Shown one piece after another: positions 30,601 to 41,095 of a stretch of DNA of 64,000 nucleotides. Within the stretch, counting starts at the first letter, position 1; each line of letters opens with the position of its first letter. Made by a program: the position numbers and the translations under genes. This stretch comes from Tubulanus polymorphus (Eukaryota > Nemertea > Palaeonemertea > Tubulaniformes > Tubulanidae), in assembly GCF_964204645.1 (NCBI RefSeq), contig NC_134033.1:14262155-14326154 (forward strand). The letters run 5' to 3'. The notes under the pieces are model-generated. The model searched no databases and was not told the origin of the DNA. It was given only the letters and a program-made list of their open reading frames with translations.

Positions 30601-33600
30601 TGCTGTGGTACTGGATCCTTTCACTGCATACAACTTAGAGAGTTTTTCGGAAATTTATTCTATCGATTCTAGGCGTTTATGGAGCGTTTAGGATTATGGG
30701 GCGACGGCGCGCCATTTCCGTCGTTCGAACAATTTCTCGACTCCGTCCAGAAACGAGGTTTAGGTCAGTATCCCGATGAGACGAGTAGCGCGATGAATTC
30801 GGCGTAAACGACTCGCGCGTGTATGTAACTGTTCGGTGTGTTTATTTTCTGCGCAGGTGTGGCTGAAATGCTAGCTATGGAAATGAAGGCGTCTGGTTTA
30901 TACGTATCGCGAGGTTTGAGTTTCAGACAAGCCGAGGTAAGTGTATTTTCGAATTCATTCTGAGATCGCGGCTGCGTTTGCCGTGATCTTCAATTATCTT
31001 ACAGCGACAGGCTATATCAGAGATTCCTGTAGTCTGGAAAGCCTTTTGACGAAATAAGTCATCGTTTGCTTGGAATGGATGTCATTTTCTATTTATTCAA
31101 TGGATGTCATTTTCAATCTCGGGGTTCGTTATGACCTTAAAACAGGGAATTCTTTTGAATTAAAGAAACCTTTTTCATTCTTGACGATGACGAGTGGGTA
31201 TTGAAAATTGAAGGAGTGGGCTAGTTTGTAGGAGTGGGCTAGTTCGAAAGCATGCAAGTTGTATGTCGGCTTGTTGAATGAGTAGACATTGCTGATTGAA
31301 GGGATATGGGACGGGTCTGCGGCTGAATATCACTGTCCAAGATGTGACATTGTGTATTTTGGCACTGTTATTCAGCCATGGATCATCTCCAAACTTCCTC
31401 CAGTTACATGCGTGAAATGTAAAATATATTCCTAAAAATGGCAACTAATGACACAGACATAAGATTCAGCTGTAATGGTTTCCTTCAACGAAATCGCATT
31501 AAAATCCCGACCTGACTATGACTTGAGTTTAGTTTCTATCCGTAAGAGCTCAGCTACTCCCAAAAATATTCATTTGGAGCTTTCCCTTTCTCGAGTGGCT
31601 GGCTCTGGTGGATTTGGATTTGTTGTCGGCTAAAAATGTTCATCATGGAGACACTGGTTCAGATTCGAATTTCCATTGGAACCATCCCTTTCACTAATGG
31701 GTGGCTCCAGGTGGACTTTTTACTTAGCTCCTGGTTCAGATTCATTGTGTTTTATTTTGCAGTTTCTCAGTTTAGAGTGTAACTTAAGTTCGGAACAGAT
31801 CATAGTTTATGATAACGCGACTCATGTCTGGTAAGATTTGAAAAAAAACTGCCCAGTTCATAACAATGTGTATTGCGAAGATCCGTTTCCTGAAAAGACG
31901 GCTCCATATTTCATTGCAGGAATGAAGTTCGCAAAGCGTTGGAAGTGGCTATAACGCGTACGCGGACTACGAATCAGCGTATTTGGGCGAGTTTTTGGGG
32001 ATGTCACCAACGTTTCTTCAAACAGTTGTGCATGTGTATGAAAGTACCGTCCATAGTGAAAGAGGCCGAGGAAAGCCTGGCGTCCGGACATTGTATCGTT
32101 ATAGGACTTCAAACAACCGGAGAGGTAGGATTGTACCTTGCACCCCCTCACACATTTTATACCTTGTCGCTGTTCTTACAATTTTTGATCATCCACATTT
32201 CCACCACTTTCAGAACTTAACCCGAGATATTCTTAATTGAAAATCAATTAAAAACACCAGAAATTAAACATTTAGCACACTTTTACTAACCGATCATCCA
32301 CGCTAGTTTACGTGTGTTCATAGCTTCACCTGAGACATTTTAACTGAAAATCAACTACAAATACCAGACATTCTATCAGCTAATTTTCTAAAACTGATCG
32401 TCCACACTTCAAATATGTTCAGTGCTTTACCAGAGACATTTTTCATTGAAAATGAACTAAAAATATCAGACATTAGACATTTTATCATCACACATTCAAA
32501 AACTGATCATCCACGCTTCACGTGTGTTCAGATTTTCACCAGAGACATTTTTAATTGAAAATCAACTACAAACACCAGATATTAGACATTTTATCTGCAT
32601 TTTGCAATTCATTGAAATCGATTGTGTTGTTTGTAGGCGAGTTTGGAGAGTGAAATGTCTCGTACGGGTCACAGCGTCACCGGATTCTCGTCGCTGTGTC
32701 GCGAGATTCTCTTCCGATTCATCGACGAACACTTCCCGACGATGATCGAACGCAGTCAACTAGACGACCCCAGAGACACCTGGTGTCTGCAGGCGAAAAA
32801 CATGCTGCTCGAGTTCACGACGAAAATCAACCTTCCCGACAGGTGAATATCGCCGTAACCAGTAAAACTTTGTTCCCTGTTCCACCAGTCAGGGTACAAC
32901 CTCGATTCCTTAAAAACTCCATCTAAATGGGAAATGCTTTTAAAGGCGCTGGAAACTTTTTCAATTGATGCAAAATGCCTGAAACTGCTTTTTAACTCCT
33001 TCAATTTTGTGAAATAGGCAACAAGAGTTTGTAGTTGTATAGCAACTACGCCTAAATCGGTGTAGTTTGGAGTTGGTTACTAAATTAGGCACCGAGTTAA
33101 GGCAGTGTACTTATTATACCCCGGGGGTTGGTTTTATAGACCGGTTATAGCTTTAACTAAATTCATTTTCAATTGAGTTAACCCCTGGGTTAAAGTAATA
33201 CCAGTCTATAAAACGGGCCCTGAATTCTAACGGTTTACTGAGATAAACTGTACCCATTTATTTACGAGGAGTCTTCAGTAACTGGGATATAAAAGGGATG
33301 CAGACGCTTCCTAGAAATTTAAGATTTTCACCTTGAAAACTCCTTACATCCAGAAATGACCGATCTGTTAACGCCACCATTTCATTTCTTCATTCGAATT
33401 GATCGGTTTCAGTCCGCTGGACGAGATCGTCGACCGACTCGGCGGTCCGGATAAAGTCGCCGAGATGACCGGACGCCGCGGTCGAATCTGTCGCCGGTCG
33501 GAGAACGACCGACCGCACTACGAGTTGAGGGAACACGACGGCGGTGTCGATAGTCTCAATGTCAAAGAACGTAATCTGTTCATGGAAGGAAAGAAACTCG

Positions 33601-36600
33601 TCGCGATTATTTCTGACGCAGCTAGTACCGGTAGGTTTTTAACCCTTTCAACTGCGGTGTATACATCAGTGATGGATTTTGCTAGTACACCGCAATGCAG
33701 TGTATTGATGTAATTAGTAATTATCCCTCTTGAAAAATGGCAGCGCGTGTCAAACATAGTGAAATACTAGTAACTAACGTTACACCGCACCGCAGTGTAG
33801 ACACACTATAGTGGTATTCCCGTTGTTCAACACACTAGGGTGGAATTTTTTAGAATTTTCAAATTATCTCCAGCTCTATAGGGTATTAATTAGTCAGCAC
33901 TGAAAGGGTTAACGATATGTTTAGTATAGTTGATCGACAGTCTTTGATCTCGTCTATCTATAGTAAAACCCAACGTGCGCAATACAAGGAGATACAGAAA
34001 CACATTTGACAAACATGTTTGATCTTGAAAACACTGTTTCCTGAAATCTTGTTTCAAGTACCGGGTAAGCGCACACGACACAGGCACATACGCTCTGTTT
34101 CCACGTTTCCGGCGCCCAGTGCTTTGGACTTTACGATATAACTCTATGCTTTAACTCGTCGTAAAATGAACCGGACCCAGTTCCGCAGTTGTGAGTTCAG
34201 ATTCAACTCGGAGCTAAGTAATTAGAAATATTGAATTAACTCTAACTGCGTTGAGTTACCTCTAACTCAAAACTGTGGAACTGGGCCCAGTTGAACTCGC
34301 TTATCTCCGATCAACCGGGATTGGAAAATGTTGTCTGACTTAAACGAAATCCGAATAATGTGCTCTCGTTTGAATAGAAGTAACCTAGAGAGAGGACTGG
34401 AATTTTAGTCCGAAATAAGTGAAAATCGGAATAAAACCGATCGGAATTTAACGCATTTTACTGAACTAACTGGATACTCAAGGATTTAAGTCTCGTTGTT
34501 TTAGGTATATCACTCCACGCGGATCATCGAGTCGGCAATCAACGCAGACGCATTCATTTAACGATCGAGTTGCCGTGGAGCGCGGATAAAGCCGTCCAAC
34601 AACTAGGACGATCGCATCGTTCAAATCAGTCGAGGTGAGCAGTGGTTACTTCGGGGTTCGTTTCCAAGAAAGTTCATTTTTGGTCATTAAGCTATCGGTC
34701 TATCAATGTTTTCAATGAGGACAACAATCAAAACTGAAAAGGGGTTTAAGCTTAAACTTCTGGGGCCGGTTGCATAGTCATGGCTTAGACTTAAGACCAG
34801 TCTAAGACCAACTTAATTCTTCTTGGGAGCCACTCATTCGCATGTGCTCCACTCATCCACATGTATTCCACTCATCCACATGTATTCCACTCATCCACAT
34901 GTATTCCACTCATCCACATGTATTCCACTCATCCACATGTATTCCACTCATCCACATGTATTCCACTCATCCACATGTATTCCACTCATCCACATGTGCT
35001 CCACTCATCCACATGTATTCCACTCATCCACATGTATTCCACTCATCCACATGTATTCCACTCATCCACATGTATTCCACTCATCCACATGTATTCCACT
35101 CATCCACATGTATTCCACTCATCCACATGTATTCCACTCATCCACATGTATTCCGCTCATCCGGTATTGTTTGTCTGTTACAGCGGACCGTTGTATAAAC
35201 TACTAACGACTAATCTCGGTGGAGAGCGCCGGTTCGCTGCGGCCGTCGCGCGGAGATTACTCAGTTTAGGAGCGTTGACTAAAGGAGACCGTCGAGCGGC
35301 TACCGGCGCTGATTTGACTGATTTTAATTTCGACACGCCGTACGGACGGTCGGCTCTACGCACCATGTATAACGCTATAATCAAGGTTCGTTACTCGGCC
35401 AGTTAACAAGAAAATACTAATCCTTGTTGTTAGGATGATTTATAAAGAATCCCCACGATAATGTACCAATGAAAGAATGATATCAAGTCCTCGTGAAGAT
35501 GACTATTAGGTTATAGTCGAAACGTCAAATAAACTACCAGCTCGAGGAAACATTTTCTTACTTAATATAATTTTTTCGTTGGTATTATGGCATTCTCTAT
35601 ATGTTACTCTGCCAGTGTTACTGCGGCAAGCGGTGATCTGCTGGGTTCACCTTTCTGATGTCATATTTTTATTGATAATTGTAGCAGTGGGTCAAGAAAA
35701 CTGCCCACTAAGTTTCACATCGAAATGCCTTTCATGAGAAATGTGGTTAATAGCTTATTCTATAATGTGTCTTTTTCTAAGGTCTCTGCATGGACAGAGC
35801 TGCCAACTGTGAAATACTGATTACAAGAAATACTGATTTGATTTGTTTGAAATATGAAGGATGTTACTGACAGTCTTAATGTTGATATTTGAACATTTTC
35901 TTTCATATTTCAATAAGATGTTACTGAAAAAAATTCGATTTGTTTTCGATGGCACTTTTCAGTGGTTGGCAGCCCTGCATGGATATGTTAACCTGCTCTT
36001 GAAAACGCCAAACAGAATTGTTAAATCATCAACTGTGGGTTTTGCTCAATAACTCTGAAATATTGAGGTTGATTTCAGTCGTATTTACTACATGTTGTTT
36101 ACAGCGAGAACTGCCAAATGGAATCATTGAATCCGAGGTGATCGGCGATTGCGCAGACTTTCAGATATTCTCCGGATTGTTGACGGATTGTTTGCCGTTG
36201 ATGGGTATCGTCGACAGTCAAGGTCACGTCGGGCAGGTTCTGAAGGAGAAAGACTTGAACGACGTCGGCAAATTTCTGAATCGAATCCTCGGCTTGTCGG
36301 TCAGATACCAGAACATCGTAAGTCGTATCCGATATATATATATAAGGGTGGCTCCGAAATTATCCGAATCAGAACTGTTACGATTTGTGACTATAAACGC
36401 TGTTCATAATTTTGGAGAAATTCATACAAATATGGTTCTTACGGGTTTCCGGAAGTTTTGAAAATGGGGATTTTCTTCCAGGCCCTATGAAAAGTTATGG
36501 AATATTTTTTCTCTATGGCTATGGAGAAGGTATGGAAAATCAGAAAATGGTCTCAGAATAGGATTTTCCTACATTACCTGTTCTAGGTTGGGAATGTATA

Positions 36601-39600
36601 GCTTAGGGGTATGGAAAATTTTTAATCCGGGCGTGGAAAAGATATGAAAAATGAAATCGGGAAACCTGTAAGAACCCTGAAGAAATCAATTTTGTCTCAA
36701 GCTTCAAATAATGATGTGTAATTCTCAAATCAAACTCCTTTCCAATAGTTCGGTGTAATTTTTTCGTTGCAGATTTTCACGTATTTTAGTAAATGTCTGG
36801 AGAACGCGATTCAAATCGCGAAGAAAGAAGGGCATTATAACGAAGGCCTCGTTGATCTGACCGCGACGTCTATTAAAATACACGGCGTACCGGAGACCAT
36901 CTTTCAGGACAGTCTTTCAGGAATCGAAACTAAGTAAGTTACACAGGGTTTCGATTGAAATATGGGAAATGCAAATATCGGATATCTGCAATAGAAAATC
37001 GTTTAAAAAATGTGAAATATTTTTTAAAATAAGTGAAAAATGTGAAATACTTCTAAAAATCAGTGTGAATTTATGAAAAAGTGCGAAAAATTTAAGAAAA
37101 GTAAAGTCAAGATAATTTGAAATACTTCGATCCATTTTCAGGCACAAAACGTTGATCGTAGACCGCGGAATGAGTCTCCAGGTGGCGTTAGAGAAGAGTC
37201 GAAAATACACGGGGAAACACGACGGATTCTACGTGTCTCGTAACGAGGTCAGAGGTCATAAGTTCTATCTGTTAGCGATGCAGAGAGAGAACTCGACGCA
37301 CATGTTTAAGATAGCCAGGTGCGCATTCAACAATAGCCCCATTAGCTAGCTGATATTTTATTTTAGTACTTTAACACCCACTAAACCAAGGGGGCTGGCA
37401 AATTATTCCAAAAACTCTGAAATGAAAGAAAAATATTGACACTATATACAGGGCTCTTATAGATTAAGGAGGATTAGGAAATTCCAGATTTATTTTTCCC
37501 TGTAGTTGGAAAATCCTGAAGTCAGGCAATTTTGACTTCAAGGAATTGGAATTTCAGGTGTCTTGTTGTTCTTGCTGGTGACGAGTGGCACAAGGAACCT
37601 CTTGATAAGAAACAGCATCCACTGAAAATATCTTATAATTTCATCAGGGAATTTTATTTTCTGGTTTCTTGTTGTTCTCGCTGGTGACGAGTGGCACAAG
37701 TAACCTCTTGATAAGAAACAGACCCCACTGAGGATATCTTATAATATAATCAGTGACCCCTTTGGTTGAGGGACTTCATGCATTCCCTGATCCGCAAAAA
37801 CCCTGTATACGTATATTAAAACAGAATTAAAAGCCTTCAATCTGTAGGGATACTAAAATCCTTGAAGCCCTCAACAGTTTTATGGTTGGTTTCCATAGAC
37901 AAGTGGCTGTCCAATATCAATAGTAGATAAAAACCCACAATAAAAAGAAAAAACTATCTTGTAGCTTAACGTTTCAACTCAATTCTATGAGCCATTATCA
38001 AAAACTGTTTTTGATAATGGCTCATAGCATTGAGTTGAAACGTTAAGCTACAAGATAGTTTTTTCTTATTATTGTGGGTTTTATCTACTAGTTTTATGGT
38101 GTTATTAAACAAAGCGATGTTTTGTCATTTTCTAGACCGAATACCGGTATGTCGGCGTTCGACGAAGAATTGTCGTGGTTGAATAATAAATATATCAAAG
38201 TCGCGCCGCATAAACTGGAATCGGCGAAGGAAGGATGGAACGAAGCGTACGACAGAATGAAATCAGAATGTATACACGGTCCGTTGTGTAAACACGGCCA
38301 TGATTGTACAGGTAAATAATCCTCTCCAACATAGCTTAGTTACGCGATGTAAGTTGTTGGACCAAAGGGTAACTTCGTTCAGCAATTTGTCTAGGAAATC
38401 ACTCTCATTAACCAGTCACCAGGCTGAATTGTGAATTATTGAGTTGAATGCGTAATACCGCAAATATGTACAGTCTCGATATTGAGTGGGGTAGCCTTCA
38501 GATCGAGCTCATTATGAGTAAGAAACAAAACCCTTATTATGGTACATTGATAGACGCCGCAGTGGTATTCAGCGATTGTCCGAGCGGGAAGGCCGTTAAT
38601 TACAGGTATCTATTTGCAAAGGGGTCACGATAAAGTGCTTGTTGTGATCACTGCTGTTTCAATTCTCTTCTAAGACTAAGAAAATTGATCCGCGCAATGA
38701 ATAACAACAACAGAAAGCTCATCGTCGATAACAATTGTAATTCCGCGCGGCGCGAGATTCAACCATTTGTTTCTCAGAGTTTGTCTAATGCAGTCGTGGT
38801 ATTATTATTATTATTGATTATTTTCAGTCGGCAGTCGATGTTATAAAGTTCATCTATTGTGCGGAGGTATTGTTTCGATGATGGCGTTGTTAGAAGCGAG
38901 CATCGCCCGATTCGGCACTAAACTACAACTCACGTAAGGAAACTTCGCTCGAAAATGATTAATAACCAATCCTAAGATGATGATATTTTTGAAGTTAATT
39001 CATCTAACATTATCGGGGTCCCTCTGAATCCTTAAGAACTCCATCAAAGTGGAAAATGCTTTTAAAGGTGCTCGAGACTCTTTCAATTAGAGCATAATGT
39101 CAGAAACTCCTTCAATTTTGAGAAATAGTCAATTAGAAATTTTTGTCTAGTTCGTAGTTGTACCGAAATCTACGGGTACCACTAAATCCGTACTGTTAGG
39201 ATCAGGCTTGATTTTTACCCAATTAGGCAGTAACCGAATTAGAAACCAAGATATATAGACTACGCCTAAGTCAGTTGAGTTGGAACCAAGATCTATTTTT
39301 GTTACCTGATTAGGTGGTACCATAAATAATAAACCAAATAAAAAACCAAGTTTAGTAGTGTCCAGAATGAATATATGTTTATGAAACGACCAAATTACCA
39401 GTTGTATAGAAAGGCATGTAAACCCACAGTGGAAATAAACAACTATTTTGACTACGAATACCGGTATGAATTTATACAGATTAATATGTGTGACCGCACT
39501 TTAGAACTTATTGATCGAGAGTAAATATGGCACGACTAGCAAATAAATATGAGTTTAGTTTAGGTTTGGCATGATTTAATGTCTAACAGCCTCGGGGTCA

Positions 39601-41095
39601 TTCTTATTACGTACGCATTAGGGGAGGGGGGAGGGGTCAGTGCAATTGCGTACTGTAATGCTTAATGTATATGAAAAAATTTCAAATTTTATGCGTACAT
39701 AATAAATGAATGATCCCCTCCCTGTTTGTTATTTTCCAGCGCAGCCGAGAAGAGTTTACGTGTCGTACGCTGTGAGCTCGACGGCGGCGAACGAATCGTC
39801 GGCGTACGATTCCCCGAAGAGTTGATTCCCGACGTCGAGAGAAGTTTGAAAGAGCGACGACTTTGCGAGAAACTACGACAGAAAGGAGTCAATGTAAGAT
39901 GGTCAAAGAATTGAGAAAAATTAAATTAGAACTTATTCGAATTTTGATTGTGCGATTGTACAATTTAAACAAAATTTTCGATTGAATTAAAGAGATCGAT
40001 ATTGGAAAATTTTTATAAATTTTTGCAAAATTTGTTTGTAAATTTGATTGAAAAATGAAATTTATTTTAAAATTTGTAAAATTTAAAGAAGTTTGTCAAT
40101 TGAAAAAATGGGATTCATATTAGAAAATTTTCAAATTTTGTCAATTTTTGAGAAATTTATTGAATATTTTGTTGAAAAAATAAGATAAAATTTTTTTTTT
40201 TTTTCAGACTAGCGAGCTACCGCCGGGTGTTGCCGCGGCGATGGTTCAACAATTAATGCGTACGAACGCGTCGCTCCTGGATACGAGTAGCGTCGCGCAG
40301 CAGACGATTGAACCGGCCGCGCCCGTCAAACCGAACTGCCTGAAAAAAGCGACCACCGAACCGCCGACGATGCTGTCGTTTTTCAAGGTCGTCGATAAGA
40401 AAACGCACGAGCGCGCCGTCACGACCGGTTTGAAAAACATCCCGACGTCCAACAACGATAACGACGTCACCGGGAAAAAATCCGACGCAAAAAATTTGAC
40501 TAAAAGGCGTAAAATGGACTCGAAATCGGATAGTATCGCGACGAAGGATCCCGATTGGTGCGAATCCGCGGGAAGCCGCGCGCGCAATTCGCCGATTAAT
40601 CCGGCGCGAAAACAGACTCAGATATCCCTGCGGCAACCGACGCCCGTTCCCGTCGAGATCGTCGTGCTTAGCGATAGCGAGGAGGAAACTGAGAACGAGA
40701 AGAAGGAGGAATCGACCGTCGACGAGGGTCGGACGGAATGCGCTGCGACAACCGAACTCGCGGAGAACGACTCATCGTCGTCGTCATCGGCGCAAAGGAG
40801 GAAATCGGCCCGCAAATCTCTGAAACGTAATTACTCGCAGACGTTAGACACGGAGGATGAGGAGAATGAGGAAAATAACGATAACATAAAACGAGGAGAT
40901 GATGATGATGATGGGACTGAGAGCGGCACGTCGAAAATGGAATCCTCGGCGAACTCGTCTTCCGCGCGTAAAAGCAAACGAGGCCGACCTCGTAAAACGG
41001 CGGCAGATTCGGATAAACGAAAAACTAACGCGAACGAGGATTCTTCCTCGCGTGCGAAAAAACCTTGCGGACGCCCTCGCAAATCGAACGATTGA
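27681..41095 (+). CDS. Strawberry notch family helicase, FORGETTER 1-like, 19 exons
   Basis: Exons: 27681-29005, 29640-29844, 30320-30372, 30452-30515, 30673-30763, 30857-30936, 31763-31830, 31920-32124, 32637-32842, 33413-33630, 34505-34634, 35184-35385, 36105-36317, 36773-36933, 37142-37318, 38136-38311, 38828-38933, 39740-39893, 40208-41095. All phases agree, giving 1573 residues. Helicase motifs: Walker [15 protein letters not shown] (about residue 378), motif [11 protein letters not shown] (about 500), YCSATG, and motif [12 protein letters not shown] (about 870). Other family blocks are [46 protein letters not shown] and [18 protein letters not shown] proteins are nuclear SF2-type regulators of transcription. 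The wording is closer, from memory, to plant FORGETTER 1 than to SBNO1/2. The N-terminus has SDLPTP repeats. The C-terminus has a SIM-like motif ([12 protein letters not shown]) and two AT-hooks (RGRPRK, CGRPRK). A likely 5'-UTR acceptor lies at 27651. Confidence 0.92.
27763..28126 (+). repeat. Coding minisatellite, SDLPTP repeats
   Basis: Imperfect 30-base (10-codon) units within exon 1 of the SBNO-like gene, reading [12 protein letters not shown] plus two residues. Shorter 24-base units ([16 protein letters not shown]) occur toward the 3' side. Every length variant is a multiple of three, so the frame is kept. Wobble changes such as gatcta/gattta suggest the array is not freshly amplified. 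Confidence 0.9.
29096..29206. mobile_element. MITE, GGGGCCGGTT family, copy 1
   Basis: ggggccggttccatagtcag to ctatggaaccggcccc-like end, with inner gacttaagaccagtctta repeats pairing with each other. In SBNO-like intron 1. Confidence 0.75.
29375..29630 (+). repeat. Imperfect tandem repeat, about 3 units
   Basis: Units contain ccactagtgg(c/t)aagtgaggat, ccaccaggtgtcgctagtgt and agtagga(c/t)atc. A single related unit lies at 53288-53325. Confidence 0.75.
29897..30038. mobile_element. piggyBac-like MITE, partial copy
   Basis: caaccttttcagtgctgacc and the following ggagataatttaaaaattt match the left half of the adjacent element at 30039; the right half is missing. It lies directly upstream of that element. 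Confidence 0.6.
30039..30275. mobile_element. piggyBac-like MITE, copy 1
   Basis: TTAA then CCCTTTCAGTG at the left, and CACTGAAAGAG then TTAA at the right: CCCTTT-type inverted termini at TTAA targets, the mark of piggyBac. The interior repeats ctacaccgcggtgcgg and ggtgctgccatctttcaaga. In an SBNO-like intron. Confidence 0.8.
32208..32610 (+). repeat. Tandem 104-110-bp satellite, direct array
   Basis: About four units of tgatcatccacgcttcacgt + gtgttcag + accagagacatttttaattg + aaaatcaactacaaacacca + gacattagacattttatc, spacing 104 and 109 bases between gatc(a/g)tcca starts. It ends just before the acceptor of SBNO-like exon 9. Confidence 0.85.
32905..33110 (+). repeat. Dispersed intronic repeat, copy 1
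   Basis: ccttaaaaactccatctaaa and gaaatgcttttaaaggcgct match 39020-39075, followed in both by ctccttcaattttg and gtagttgta segments. Confidence 0.65.
33119..33222. mobile_element. MITE with GGGGTTGGTTTTATAGAC ends
   Basis: gggggttggttttatagacc pairs with ccagtctataaaacgggccc around inner ttaacccctgggttaa. A related piece (agttagccactgggttt) lies near 29270-29320. Confidence 0.65.
33639..33912. mobile_element. piggyBac-like MITE, copy 2 (inverse)
   Basis: TTAACCCTTTCA to TGAAAGGGTTAA, a perfect 12-base inverted terminus including the TTAA. The interior is the reverse complement of copy 1 with high similarity. Confidence 0.85.
34171..34291. mobile_element. MITE, GGACCCAGTTCC family, copy 1
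   Basis: ccggacccagttccgcagtt pairs with aactgtggaactgggcccag; inner aactctaactg elements are also inverted. Confidence 0.7.
34762..34815. mobile_element. MITE, GGGGCCGGTT family, truncated copy
   Basis: ggggccggttgcatagtcat and gacttaagaccagtctaaga are present; the right half is replaced by the 19-bp minisatellite that starts within 30 bases. Confidence 0.65.
34842..35160 (+). repeat. 19-bp minisatellite, about 17 units
   Basis: Near-perfect actcatccacatgtattcc units with two atgtgctcc variants (first unit and near 34996). Because 19 is not a multiple of three, all three forward frames stay open. It ends 24 bases before SBNO-like exon 12. Confidence 0.95.
37557..37760 (+). repeat. Two-copy tandem duplication
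   Basis: ttgctggtgacgagtggcac + aaggaacctcttgataagaa + acag occurs twice about 115 bases apart, each followed by ccactga..atatcttataat. Confidence 0.85.
37921..38090. mobile_element. Foldback element with roughly 80-bp arms
   Basis: tagtagataaaaacccacaa ... ccattatcaaaaac pairs nearly perfectly with gtttttgataatgg ... ttgtgggttttatctacta. The arm includes aatggctcatag and attgagttgaaacgtt, which match the monomer of the satellite at 46.1 kb. In an SBNO-like intron. Confidence 0.85.
39015..39330 (+). repeat. Dispersed intronic repeat, copy 2
   Basis: ccttaagaactccatcaaag, gaaaatgcttttaaaggtgc and ctccttcaattttgagaaat match copy 1; the following actacgcctaagtcagt also recurs there. Confidence 0.65.

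Noticed and set aside
34823-35406. Three forward open frames of up to 181 codons
   Set aside because: Artefact of the 19-bp repeat, which lacks stops in every forward frame. Only 35184-35385 is a real exon.
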